Under the pieces are notes generated by a model. That model saw only the letters and a list, made by a program, of their open reading frames with translations, had not been told where the DNA came from and did not search any database. Positions 46,415-57,987 of a DNA stretch of 64,000 nucleotides are shown piece by piece (the stretch's first letter is position 1; every line of letters starts with the position of its first letter). The stretch lies in the NCBI GenBank assembly GCA_030765065.1, contig CM060978.1, forward strand, positions 224,087,498 to 224,151,497, read 5' to 3'. This DNA comes from Deroplatys truncata (lineage: Eukaryota > Arthropoda > Insecta > Mantodea > Mantidae). The position numbers and the translations under genes are program-made.

Positions 46415-46564
46415 TTTTTTTTTAAGTTCTATTTATACCCGGCCTTTAACTACATTGGTCTTATCGGCGGCTTTTCCTTTGGAACTTATTGCCTATTGGC
46501 AATGGTGTTAACTGTGTAACTCTTGTTAGATTTCTTGAATTTTGGTTTTTTAATCATTAGATCC
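46415..46564 (-). repeat. SINE family D, 3-prime fragment
   Basis: The reverse complement matches the body of the SINE at 51763: ATCTAATGATTA, AACACCATTGCCAATAGGCA, AATAAGTTCCAAAG, AAAAGCCGCCGATAAGACCA. The tRNA-like head is absent. Confidence 0.7.
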
Positions 46565-46569
46565 TACAC

Positions 46570-47320
46570 TCTCATACTTCCAGACTATAGGGAGGGTACG
46601 GATTAATCTTGGCTAGAGAAAAATTCACCAAATTTGCAACTTTGTTTTACGTGCTGTTTTCAGAATTCCCTTTCATGCATTGAATAGATAATTTTTTTTT
46701 TTTTTTGTGCGTACATCCACACACTTTCATCGACATGTGACAAACTGGAGGAGAAATAAATTCGTGGAGTCATAAAAAGTGATCCGAAAATGAGGTACTA
46801 AGGCAAAAACGTTGAAAATGCACAATATTGACATTTTATTTCTCGGTCAAATAAAATCCTATTTTCACCGCAAAATCAAATGCACAAAAAAAAAATTGTT
46901 CTACTTAATACATGTAAGATAATTTTGAAAATACCACGCACAAGACTTGCAACTTTGGCGTATTTTTTTAAAATTTTATAAAACTAATAAAATAACGATC
47001 TGGAAAATCGTCAAAACACGTATAGGTATTGCATTTCCATTTAATCTTTATGTCCAAAAATTAGAGTTTTCCATGCATTAATTTGGATGCTAGAATTTTT
47101 TAAAGCGCAGACGAATACTTTCTTGAGTAACTGTAAGAACAAAGAACCTTCTACCATCTACAGCTCTATACAATAGAGCATTGGAGAAAAGAAGAAAGAA
47201 AAGAAGAAGAGTCCTACGCACCAGGCGCAATGATTGACAGAAACTGGACTAAAGAAAACCAGGACTTACGGCATGTAGTTGCCAGATTCGCTATACAAGG
47301 ATTTCATCACAAGATATATA
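46570..47320. other. AT-rich DNA, nothing recognised
   Basis: T- and A-runs (near 46690) and unassigned sequence between two repeats. Confidence 0.4.
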
Positions 47321-48190
47321 AAAAAAATCTGATGTGTTACACTCACGTGACTTTCTCTACTCTTGTACAAACTATTTTTACAAACGCTTATTCTCCATAT
47401 GCTTCACGTGAATCGAGATATCGAGATCTTCTGGCTAATTTTCTTGTAGATGCAATGGGAATTGGTAGGCTTTAAGCGATAGTCAAATATTTTAAGAGCT
47501 GGTTGCTATGTTGCGTATTCCATTCTCTTTGCATTAACAAGACAAAAAAAATGAATAACGAATTTCCATTTGAGAAAAAGTAAAAGTATTGGAAAATTTA
47601 AGGGAATAACAAGCAATATCTCGAAAATGGTTCACTCAACAACAAAAATGTCTATGACATAAATTGTGTATTTTAACGCGATCTACATTTTTTGTGTAGT
47701 GAAATTTTGTCTATCTCTTATGGTTTAGCAGTTATGCAAAAGTCCATTCACAATGAAGAATACTTTTGGAGACATTCCCAGAAAATTCAAGATATACATT
47801 TTATTTGTCATGAAAGTATCTTTCAAGATATACATTTTGTCATGAAAGTATCTTAAATATATGATATTTTAATCAAAATCGTTAGAGCATTTCTGAGAAA
47901 ATTAAAATTTTCGAAAAATGTTCCATGTAAAAGGTAATCTAAGGGGAGGGATTTTCTTGAAAACCTTCGTGTCGCATCTCTGGAAGATACTGAACCTAAA
48001 TACCAAGTTTGGTGTTTATCCGACTGTTCGTTTCTGAGTTATGGTGTTCACAGACAGACACACACACGGACATGTTTCCAAAAATGCTTTTTTTTTTTTT
48101 GGATTCAGGGGCCTCAAAACATATATTTCCGGTGAAATCTTGGTATCGAATTTTGGGTGAAATACAATACGTAGTAGAGAAAGTAAAAAG
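47321..48190 (-). repeat. Family R copy 3, near full length
   Basis: Minus orientation. Read on plus it begins AAATCTGATGTGTTACACTC, ACTTTCTCTACTCTTG and ends CGTAGTAGAGAAAGT. The order is the same as copy 1, with the microsatellite reduced to CAGACAGACACACACACGG. A partial duplication near 47805-47850 repeats GATATACATTTTATTTGTC. Confidence 0.75.
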
Positions 48191-48338
48191 AAATTCCATA
48201 AGCTGGAACAAGCATGCGTATGTCTGATCGTGACAACCTTCTGATCGCTACCATGCATCAAAGTGGTCCAAAGGCTTAATCTCACTGTCCTCAGCAATGA
48301 TTGAGGGAACATTTATGATGCCCACTCAGGCGCACATC

Positions 48339-48345
48339 ATCATCA

Positions 48346-48382
<37 letters not shown>
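48339..48382. repeat. ATT/ATC microsatellite
   Basis: About 44 bp of CATCATCATC followed by uninterrupted ATT repeats. It directly precedes the reverse-transcriptase fragment. Confidence 0.8.
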
Positions 48383-48385
<3 letters not shown>

Positions 48386-48489
48386 AACAAACTGTAGTTA
48401 TAGGAAATAAGGCTTCTGAATTTAGAAATGTTGTAACAGGAGTACACCAAGGGTTTATTTTAAGGTCTTTTCCTTGCTCCCCCTCTCTT
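48383..48489 (+). pseudogene. Non-LTR reverse transcriptase, 5-prime part of split fragment
   Basis: The frame KQTVVIGNKASEFRNVVTGV then HQGFILRSFPCS matches the G-x-PQGSILGP-LF block of LINE reverse transcriptases with substitutions (PQGS to HQGF). It continues at 49736 after an inserted repeat. Confidence 0.6.
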
Positions 48490-49735
48490 TCTATTACATA
48501 TAGTAAGAAGGGGATGTATTGCATTCCACCAAAAATTCGACATCGAGATTTCAATGGAAATACGTGAATACAGCATTTTTGGAAAAAGATCCATGTGCGT
48601 GTGTGTGTGGGGGGGGATGTGTCTGTGTGTGTTAACAGCATACATCAAAAACTAAAGTCGGATAAATACCAAACTTGGTATTTAGGTTCAGTATCTTTCA
48701 AAGATGCGACATGAATATTTTCAAGAAAATCCCCCACCCTAGACTACTCCATACATGGAATAGTTTTGGAAAATTTTGATTATTCAAAAAGGGGTCTAAC
48801 GATTTTGATTAAAATATCATGTTTAATAAATGTTCATGGCAAATGACTTGAATTTTCTGGGAATGTCCCCAAAAGTGGCTTCATTCTGAATGAATTTTGC
48901 ATAACTGGTAAACCGTAAAAGATAGACAAAAGTTTACAACGGAAAATATGTAGAGCTCGTTAAAACACACAATTCATGTAGCAACACAGATTTTTAGAAA
49001 GAGATCCGTGTGAACAGCATAACTCAAAAACGAAAAATCTGATAAATACCAAACTTAGTATTTAGGTTCAGTAGGTACCTTACAAGAATGCAACATGGAA
49101 ATTCAAGAAAATCCCCCCACCCCAGACTACCCTTTACATGGAAGATTTTTCAAAATGTTTTATTTTCTAAAAAAAATGGCTCTACCGATTTTGATTAAAA
49201 TACCATATATTAAAGATATGTACATTACAAATAAAATGTATATCTTGATTTTTCTGAGAATAGCCTGTCTTGTCCACTTCATTTGGAAGAAATTACCTAC
49301 TTAATCTTATATAACTGGTAAACCTTAAGCTATACACGAAAACATATTACACAAAAAATGTAGATCTCTTTAAAAAACATGAGTTATTTGAAATAATTTT
49401 TTGTAGCATCAGCCATTATTACTTATTAATGGTTGGATTTGTTCAATACTTTGTCATTTCTTTTTAAGTCCCATTGATTTTCAGTAGTCTCCCACGATTG
49501 CATGTAAACAATATAGAATTTTAAGGCCAGCATACTGCGTCCAGTCTCAAACATTTGACTGTCACTGTTCCCTTTGTATCTATAACGAAATGTGTAATGT
49601 AGCTATTTCTGTAGAGGTTTATTTAGATTAAAAGGAAGTAGATAGAAAAATAAGCTTTAGTAAGAATAGGTTATACGCCCACTAATAAATGATCGAGGGT
49701 AGAGAAAGTCATGTGAATGTATCATCGGATTTTTT
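48490..49735 (+). repeat. Family R copies 4 and 5, composite insertion
   Basis: From TATAGTAAGAAGGGGATGTA the first head runs to about 48985. A second, headless copy then starts with AACAGCATAACTCAAAAACG and runs to GGGTAGAGAAAGTCATGTGA. The whole block sits inside a LINE reverse transcriptase frame. The second copy is more diverged. Confidence 0.65.
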
Positions 49736-50290
49736 AAATTATGAATGACTTAGCAGGAAAAATTCGCTGTAAAACAGTACTATACGTAGATGATTTAATT
49801 TTACTTACTGTTGAAAATGACAGAGGCAGGACATTACAAGAAATGCAATAAATTTGGCTGCTCATTGGTTTAATGCTAATAATTTAATACTAAGCGAGCA
49901 AAACACTTTAAAAAATACTTTTACACTACAATACAGCCCTAGCGATACTGAACAAAAATGTTTTAAACTTTAGGAACAATCTTGGATAAGAAACTCGTAA
50001 CCCCATATCAAGAGTATACGTTTAAAATTATCAAGAATTTTTATTCTTGCTTAGGGAGCTTAAACTCTGTGTGAGTATAGACAAAGTAGTAATGATATAT
50101 TTTGGCCTTTTTCGCCCACACCTGCAATATGGTTTACCACTATGGGGGTATAGTCCCCATGTAAAAATATATATCATTTGGCAAAGGAAGTCATTAGAAT
50201 AATTATGGGAGCAAATAGTAGGGTATAATGTAAATAAATTATTTTTGCTACAGCTCTATATTAGACATTGCAAAGTATGTATATATAACG
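49736..50290 (+). pseudogene. Non-LTR reverse transcriptase, 3-prime part
   Basis: IMNDLAGKIRCKTVLYVDDL carries the catalytic YVDD (usually F/YADD in LINEs). After a frameshift WFNANNLILSEQ follows, then ILDKKLVTPYQEYTFKI and, near 50090, MIYFGLFRPHLQYGLPLWG. This is the order of palm and thumb in arthropod jockey/RTE-like elements. Several stops make it dead. Confidence 0.65.
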
Positions 50291-50299
50291 TAACCTTTT

Positions 50300-51020
50300 G
50301 CATGTGAAGGAAAACCTAAGCAATTGGGAACATGCAAAGTGCTAAAAATATTTTTAATGAAAATTTTGTCCTCAAATTAAAGAAAATTAGATTCTGTTGT
50401 AATGTTAAATTCTTTTGGAAGCAGGGAAAAAAGTCCCATTTCGCAAGGCTCTCGAAAATGCTTCTGACGCACGCGACCGAGTGTGCCGTCACGTTGTATG
50501 AACTCGTGTCGAGCCATGTGCTTCCATTGTTGGTGGATGTATATTGTTGCTTAGTTTTATTTTCGCTTTTTTTATCGAAATGACGGATGACGGTTTTAAA
50601 AAGGCACAATCGGACAATCTGCCATGCACGGATGCATTAATGATTGCATTTTGTTTTTTTGTTTTTTTTCAGAAATAACGATTGTTTTATGGCTCCCAAA
50701 ATTCCTGGATCAAAAGCGTATTGTTAAGCAGCATACCCAACAATGTCTTGCATCTATTATTATACCGCAACTTTCGTAAGTACTTCCCTAAGGCCGCGAT
50801 TAAACTTACATTCACGACCTAGTATTAAGTCAAACATCTGACTTAGTCTTCATTAGTCTAGTAGAGTTTTTTGCCTATTAAGGTATTACATAAACATATA
50901 ATACCACAGGGATAATGGGGAACAGTCAAAATACCTGCAACTTGTTGATGCTATGAAACACAAATACAATGGTTAAAAAGCTGCAAGATACCTCTAATTA
51001 TGTTTTCAGGATAACATTAC
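50300..51020. other. Unassigned DNA
   Basis: Overlapping frames at 50316-50609 on both strands are not recognised. No supported feature. Confidence 0.35.
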
Positions 51021-51021
51021 G

Positions 51022-51685
51022 AAAAATCTGAGGTGTTACACTCACATGACTCTCTCTACTCTTGTACAAACTATTTTTACAAACGCTTATTCTCCATATG
51101 CTTCATGTTAATCGAGATATCGATATGTTAATCTTATTGCTAATTTTCTTGTAGGTGCAAGGGGAATTGCTAGGCTTTAAGCGATAGTCAAATATTTTAA
51201 GAGCTGGTTTTTATGTGGAGTATTCCATTCTCTTTGCATTATCAGGACAAAAAAATGAATTAACGAATTCCCATTTGAGAAAAAGTATTAGTATTGGAAA
51301 ATTTAAGGGTATAACAAGCAACATCTCGAAAATCGTTCACTCAACCAAAAAAAATGTATATGACATAAATTGTGTATTTTAATGCGATCTACATTTTGTG
51401 TGTAGTAAAATTTTGTCTATCTCTTATGGTTTACCAGTTGTGCAAAAGTCATTCACAATGAAGAATACTTTTGGAGACATTCCCAGAAAATTCAAGATAT
51501 ACATTTTATTTGCCATAAAAATGTCTTAAACATATGATACTTTAATCAAAATCGTTAGAGCCATTTTTGAGAAAATAAAATCATGTAAAGGGTAATCTGG
51601 GGTGGGGAATTTTCTTGAAAACCTTCGTGTTGCATCTCTGGAAGAGACTGAACCTACATACTATACGTAGTAGAGAAAGTCAAAA
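51022..51685 (-). repeat. Family R copy 6, 5-prime truncated
   Basis: Minus orientation, plus-strand start AAAATCTGAGGTGTTACACT. The part with microsatellite and head is deleted: ACTGAACCTACATACTATAC joins straight to GTAGTAGAGAAAGTC. Confidence 0.7.
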
Positions 51686-51762
51686 AGCAAATATATCAGT
51701 AAGGTTTATTTTGTTACATGAAGATGGGCATGATAGTGATTATAACAAGAAGTGTTAAGCCT

Positions 51763-52046
51763 GGCCCCGTAGCTCAGTCGCTAGAGCACCTACCTGTTGT
51801 GCCAGGTGTCCCGGGTTCGATTACCGGCTGGGGGTATGAATTTTTCTCCTCTCCAGAGTCTGGATGTGTAAATGAGTGTGTGGATGTGTGTATGATCTAA
51901 TGATTATAAAAATCAAAAGTGCAAGAAACCCAAAGGCAAGAGTTACACGAGTTAACACCATTGCCAATAGGCAATAAGTTCCAAAGAAAAGGCCGCCGAT
52001 AAGACCATTGCAGTTAAAGGCGGGATATAATTGGAACTAAAAAAAA
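51763..52046 (+). repeat. tRNA-derived SINE, family D, full copy
   Basis: The head GGCCCCGTAGCTCAGTCGCT has a tRNA A box, and GGGTTCGATTACCGG near 51815 is the B box. The acceptor-like ends GGCCCC and GGGGGT pair. The body carries the blocks shared with 46415-46564 and ends in an A-run (AACTAAAAAAAAG). The anticodon arm is imperfect. Confidence 0.75.
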
Positions 52047-52049
52047 GCG

Positions 52050-53500
52050 TTAATTGCTTACCCGATGTTTCTTAAGTTGGCACGAGAAAAAATAGGGTAA
52101 CACTATATGCATTACTACCTTTTGTTAAATACGTACTAAAGTCGTCTGAAATATTAAATGTAATTCTTAAAGAGGTTAAAAGTGGCAAATGTATGGTTTC
52201 AATGATTTGACATTACAAAAAAAATTAAGCATAAAAACAGAAAAATTGTTGTAGCTACGTTTAACTTACATCAAACTGATCAACAATACATTGCATATTT
52301 CTCCGCGATATCGTTGGCATTTCTTCGCCATTGCAAAATTCTTTTCTTCCTGATTTAAAGTTTTGTAGTAAGTGAATAAACAACTTGCTGGAGGTATGCG
52401 ATGTATTGGTGCAAAGAGGCACTACACACGATTTTAAGGCTACAAACTCTGGTCGGAATTCATGCTAATCCGAAACGAAAATATTGTTGCATGTGACACA
52501 AAACCTGTGCGTAACTACACATGCACTGAAATAAAAGAGAAATAAACACAGTGCGTCTTCATTTTACACAGCACTACGTGATTAATTCTTTCTGCTCGAA
52601 AACGCGAACATAAACCGTGACATCAAACCTTACGTGACCTCTTTTCAGATTAAATTGTAATTTAATAATATTTAGTTATTTTTTTCTATATTGGTATGAG
52701 TTACGGATTCTACGTGGAATTTTCAATCAGAATAGCTCAATGTGAGCATAATTACATCGTGCATATTCCCAATTACCAGTCGTAACGAAATACACAAATA
52801 TGAAACCAGGTTAAGGAACAATATCAATACACCATATGTACGTTTAAGTAAATGAATAAATTTTATTATTATTTTGGTCTAGTTATTTAACGAACTTCCA
52901 CTTCACGCTAAGCGATGCACAGGAAAAATATTTAAAAGTAAATTGAAATAATGGATAATTAAGAAAGCATTTTTCTGTAATAGAAGAATTTTTCACAAAC
53001 AAAAGTGACCTTGTATTTTAGCCGATAAAGATACTGTCTTAATGTGACACTAATATTAAGCATTTAGTTATAACCTCTATTACTCGCAAATGTTTGCTTA
53101 ATTTTGTTCTTTCTTAGCCATGAGTAAACTAGTTATTGTAGATATTTCTTATACATTTTACTTTCAGTGTGAATGTTATAATCAGATGTGTACTTAACAT
53201 TTAATTGTAGAATACTCCGTGAATTTTGTTATAACTGCGTGTCCGATATTGCTGTATTTGTAGTCAGTGAATGTAAATTGTCTCTATTCTTTCTATAAAC
53301 AAATAAACCACCTTAAGAATAGTGTGTAGAAGTTATATAAAAACAAGCTTTCGTGGGTAGAGAAGATCATGCTAATGTAGCAATTCTTTTTAATCCCTTG
53401 TGTATAATTTCCCAACGCAAATAGGCACAATTATTATGTTCCTTTCAATGAAATCAAGAAATTATCCCCAATACACTTAAGAAACATTTGAAATTGACAA
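52050..53500. other. AT-rich DNA, nothing recognised
   Basis: AT-rich. A short family R end-like word (GGGTAGAGAAGATCATGCTA) occurs near 53357. No gene seen. Confidence 0.4.
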
Positions 53501-53507
53501 TACTCAC

Positions 53508-53577
53508 CATAACGGCGGCATGAACACTGTTTTACAGCAAACGTTGCACTCAATATCCTCATCCTGTTAACGTCCAT
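53508..53577 (-). CDS. Candidate first coding exon (possible wge start)
   Basis: On the minus strand an ATG at 53577 opens 23 codons plus one base, ending at a consensus donor GTGAGTATTG. The peptide begins MDVNRMRILSATFAVKQ and ends CSCRRY plus a G. An in-frame TAG lies upstream with no Met in between, so this is the first available start. The phase-1 end matches exactly what the 40963 acceptor requires. Non-AT-rich, CpG-containing sequence with CCAAT and CRE motifs lies just upstream. No homology is recognised for this short peptide, and joining it to the exon at 40850-40963 is inference. Confidence 0.35.
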
Positions 53578-53639
53578 CCACCAAAAGCAAATCCTAACGT
53601 GCAACTGCCTTATAGCCTTGTGGTCGACCTACTGTCAAA

Positions 53640-53880
53640 ACTGATTTCTCATTGGAGGAAAAGTTCCCCCGCTTTTACTATAACAATGTCGCAAAAACGA
53701 ACGTTCATTGGTTGAGCAAATACTGCCTTCCTTACAGCAACCGAATTTAAAGTAATTTAAAAGGGCATGAAATATCATTTTCCAAATGAAACCATATTCC
53801 ATACATCGTGATACTCATCATTAGACCTCGGTCTTTGTTGGCTCGAGACCCGGTACACCCCGCGCATGACGTCACATCTA
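53640..53880 (-). promoter_or_regulatory. Promoter-like stretch above candidate exon
   Basis: Relative to minus-strand transcription this lies directly upstream of the 53508-53577 candidate exon. Two CCAAT boxes in minus orientation are seen (plus-strand ATTGG at 53651-53655 and 53707-53711), with a perfect palindromic CRE, TGACGTCA, at 53867-53874. CpG content is higher than in the surroundings. CRE and CCAAT boxes bind CREB/ATF and NF-Y factors. A transcription start site cannot be placed by eye, and a divergent plus-strand transcript is also possible. Confidence 0.35.
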
Positions 53881-54385
53881 TCCCGCCAGTCTAGCTATAG
53901 GGCAGCGGGACAGGCATTTATTGTCAAAACGTGCAGGAATAAGTCTTTTAGAGAGTAGAGAATTTTAAGAGTTTTAACGTTTGTAACGTGAAGTTGTAAC
54001 GTTTTCGGAATACAAAAGATTTTTAAGTGATAAGCGGGTTTTCCTTTTGACACTTTACAATGTTGCTGCAGAAGTCGACGTATTATTGCAGCTATCGCGC
54101 AACGTCAGGCGGGCTACCTTGTAGAAATAAACATCCCTAAAATTCCACGAATTTAAGGCCTTTGGCCTTTTAAATACGCTAAAGTATTCTAGCGCGATTT
54201 ATTGAGTTCGGTTATGCTATCTGAGGTTACTTCTTCAATGTCTGTCCTCTCCTCCAGAACTCTATATTTCTTCTACATAGGTACGCCTTCCAGAACTAGG
54301 GTTGCCAAAATGTACTCGAGGTAGGCCCGAAGACCTACGGGCCACGGACATTTGTGTAATTGGGAAACATAAATTGTTAAAACAT

Positions 54386-55280
54386 ATTTTTACTTTCTCT
54401 ACGACGTATAGTAAGTAGGGGAAGTATTGCATTCCACCCAAAAATTCGATACCGAGATTTCACCGGAAATACACGTTTTGAGACCTCCTGAATCCAAAAA
54501 AAGCATTTTTGGAAACATGTCCGTGTGTGTGTCTGTGTGTGTGTGTCTGTGTGTGTGTGTGTGTGTCTGTGTGTGTGTGTCTGTGAACAGCATAACTCAA
54601 AAACGAACAATCGGATAAGCACCAAACTTGGTATTTAGGTTCAGTATCTTCCAGAGATGCGACACGGAGGTTTTCAAGAAAATCCCCCCACCCCAGACTA
54701 CCCTTTACATGGAAGATTTTCGAAAATTTTAATTTTCTCAAAATGGCTCTAACGATTTGATGAAAATATCATATGTTTAGGGTAATGTCATGAGAAATGA
54801 AATGTATATCTCGAATTTTCTGGGAATGTCTCCAAAAGTATTCTTCATTGTGAACGACTTTTGCATAACTGGTAAACCATAAGAGATAGACAAAATTTTA
54901 CTACACAAAAAATGTAGATCGCGTTAAAATACACAACTTATGTCATGTACATTTCTTTTGTTGAGTGAACCGTTTTCGAGATATTGCTTGTTATTTCCTT
55001 AAATTTTCCAATACTTATACTTTTTCTCAAATGCGTTATTCATTTTTTTTATGTCCTGGACATGCAAAGAGAATGGAATGCGTCACATAGCAACCAGCGT
55101 TAAAATATTTGACTATCGCTTAAAAGCTACCATATTTTCCTTGCATCTACAAGAAAATTACCAATAAGATTGACATCTCGATATCTCGATTAACATGAAG
55201 CATATGGAGAATAGGCGTTTGTAAAATTAGGTTGTACAAGAGTAGAGAAAGTTATGTGAGTGTAACACATCAGATTTTTA
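54386..55280 (+). repeat. Family R copy 7, long microsatellite
   Basis: Starts TTTTTACTTTCTCTACGACG and ends GAGTAGAGAAAGTTATGTGA. The internal TG tract has expanded to about 65 bp (54521-54585) with TCTG interruptions. The remaining order is as in copy 1. The TH-repeat peptides on the minus strand are translations of the microsatellite. Confidence 0.78.
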
Positions 55281-55284
55281 TATA

Positions 55285-55830
55285 CACAGTGAGCCAAAAG
55301 ACTCCGAACCGCCTACGCGGTGTTTCTCCTGTCCGCGTCCTTGGCGCTCGTTGCCGTCTGCCGCTATCATAGAAAAACGCGGATGAAACCATACAACATT
55401 TTTAAAACTACTTTTAAAGGCTTTGCTTGCCAACCTTACGAAAGGAGATGTTGAAACTGGCCACCGTCGTTGTCCATACATTTTTGGCACCTCTTTAGGA
55501 AACTACCCATCATGACCGATGTTGTCTAATGTTTCTTCGGTAAGAACCAAACGCCGTCTTATAGATTTCTTAGCCTGAACACTTCCTGTGGCCTGAAATT
55601 TACTGTAAGGTTTATGGATTGTTGTACGGCCTGGAACGTTTACACTTGGAAATTTTTCTGCAAATCGTACTTTCACTTGGCGAGCTGACCGAGTTAAACA
55701 TACGAATCATACTGTTTCGCGCTTTTCTAATGCCGCAATATGTCGCAAGCACTACTCTTTCTTACAGACGCAGCGTCTTATCTGCCTCACAGTTGGTTAC
55801 TGGCATTGCGCATTAACATCACCATGACGC
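55285..55830 (-). pseudogene. Internally deleted mariner-like element with DUF4817 head
   Basis: The minus frame near 55670-55510 reads RQVKVRFAEKFPSVNVPGRT, then KFQATGSVQAKKSIRRR and LTEETLDNIG. This is the DUF4817 helix-turn-helix followed by the usual linker. It runs at once into the C-terminal block RCQKCMDNDGGQFQ, so the catalytic core is missing. The end CACAGTGAGCCAAAAGACTC at 55288 looks terminal. The other TIR is not clear. Confidence 0.6.
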
Positions 55831-55839
55831 GTCGACCTA

Positions 55840-56600
55840 TGCAGCAACATTGTCATTATTTATTATAATAGAACTGTGCAAATTAAACAAGTGGCTCATA
55901 AACGGAAACTGCTTTATCGTTTGTATTATATTAATATATTCATTAATGCTCTGTATCAGAATGTGTGACACTGAAATATTACAAAAATGCTTGACTGCCA
56001 TGCAAATCAAGTTGCAACTTTGCCCTTCACCACACTGTACCTATGCAACGAAGCAAATTAGGTATTATCTCTCCGTCCCTCAAACCAACGCCTTGGCATA
56101 CACCTAACGTTCCAAACGCAGGTTAACTTGAGCAAGCGCGCAATGACGTCCGAGGACTGGTCATCATTATAATACTGGCAACCTGTTGCTACGGAGCACG
56201 GCGTAGGATAAGTCCCTTCGTGTTGCTGACTATGATGTCACAACTTATGCAGACATTCAGCTTAAAAGACCTCAAATATCCTTATAAACTCTCTTTCTTA
56301 GGGAATCTGTGTTCCCTTTAGGTCACATACTTTTATCTTCAAGGCAATGCTCCTGTGAGATTGCGTCAAAATTTGGGGGGGAGACGAAAACTGTGTTCTT
56401 TTTTACGTTTACACTGCATAATTTCATTTACTGATACTTAAATACTTAAACGCATACTTTCATTTGCTTTCTGATTTAGTATATCAGCAATGTATAAAAG
56501 CCCTGTGTATCCATGTAAACAAACCTGTACATAGTACTGTAATGTGTATTCCAGTTTTAAATGCCATTTACCTCAAAAACTTTACTCGGTATATCTTAGA
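55840..56600. other. Unassigned DNA
   Basis: A 85-codon plus frame at 55850-56107 has no recognisable content. No supported feature. Confidence 0.35.
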
Positions 56601-56605
56601 TAAGT

Positions 56606-56815
56606 GACATCTTAAACATATGATATTTTAATCAAAATCGTCAGAGCCATTTTTGAGAAAATTAAAATTTTCGAAAAATGTTCCATGTAAAGGGTAATCT
56701 GAGGTGGGGGGGTTCTTGAAAACCTTTGTGTCGCATCTCTGGAAGATACTGAACCTAAATACCAAGTTTGGTGTTTATCCGACTGTTCCTTTCTGAGTTA
56801 TGCTGTTCACAGACA

Positions 56816-56854
<39 letters not shown>

Positions 56855-56998
56855 AGACACACATATTGACATGTTTCCAAAAATGCTTTTTTTGGATTCA
56901 AGGGGCCTCAAAACATATATTTCCGGTGAAATCTCGGTATCGAATTTTTGGGTGGAATACAATACTTCCCCTACTTACTATACGTAGTAGAGAAAGTA
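56606..56998 (-). repeat. Family R copy 8, head half
   Basis: Minus orientation; the 5-prime half of the unit with a CA/TG tract of about 40 bp at 56812-56851 and the terminal word GTAGTAGAGAAAGT at the right. The half toward GATTAACATG is missing. Confidence 0.72.
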
Positions 56999-56999
56999 A

Positions 57000-57323
57000 T
57001 AAATGCTAATGGATAACCACCATGTTAGTGTATGCGTGATATCGTTGCCCCTTATATGTTCCCAAATTGGAAAATGTTGCGCTTATTAGTATTCTTCGCA
57101 TTTCATTATATTTACTTTTTTCTAATTTGTTTCGATTGTTTCTTAACAGTAAACATTATTGTAAATAAGAAAATCCTTGTACAAAGATATTAATATAATA
57201 TAACAGATATTTCGATGTTTACCGGTACACTTTAAGCACGAATTCTAAAACTTTAGAAATAGCACCTCAAAAGATAATTGTCCAAAGAAAGTGAGGGAAG
57301 AGCGAGGAGAAAGCGGGAAAAGA

Positions 57324-57358
<35 letters not shown>

Positions 57359-57985
57359 TAATAATATACTTAAATAAAAATAAAACTGAAATTGTAACGA
57401 CAATTTTCCATTGGATAAATAACTTACGTTATCCTGCGTAACGTACTACCCTAACGAAGTATAGCATTTTTAAAATGTGATGTGTGTATGTGTATGTATG
57501 TGTGCGTGTGTGCATGGTATGTGTGAATTAGGGAATGTGCTATTGCCATTTGATCTGCTTTCCTAAAGAACGGGGGTTTCTAATGCAGCTTCAATTTACA
57601 AATATTTAAACACTTCGACATGATGAATATTTAGGAAGTTATTCCCATTTATCGATATTAATCGCATTCTTATGCGTAATTCGCTTAGCGCGAGAGACAG
57701 TAAAATTCAGGTGGCAAACAAGCGTACGGGTTCCCCGTATGGCATGGTCGGTAACCAGGAGCAATTCCAAACAGTACCTAAAGCTGAGCTCCTTTACAAT
57801 ACTTCCAAAAGATGCTTGGGCTCAAAATTTACAATAGCAGCCCCGTAAATAATTATTTTGTTGGAAAACACATAACACCAGCGGTGCAGAAGGGCTGTTA
57901 CACCCTGACAAGCAGTGTCGAAGATAAATCTTGTTACCTTCATTCACTCCCTCAACCTCACTTTCACCCGTCGCCCTGCAATCTG
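57000..57985. other. AT-rich DNA with AAT microsatellite
   Basis: An (AAT)n tract at 57322-57366 and a TGTGTATG-rich tract at 57480-57525. No gene recognised. Confidence 0.5.
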
Positions 57986-57987
57986 TC

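Noticed and set aside
50316-50609. 97-codon minus frame and overlapping plus frame
   Set aside because: Neither is recognised; no splice signals or repeats support coding.
54377-54741. Histidine/threonine-repeat peptides as proteins
   Set aside because: They are translations of the TG microsatellite inside family R. The same pattern recurs at 29.4, 56.8 and 59.3 kb only because the repeat does.
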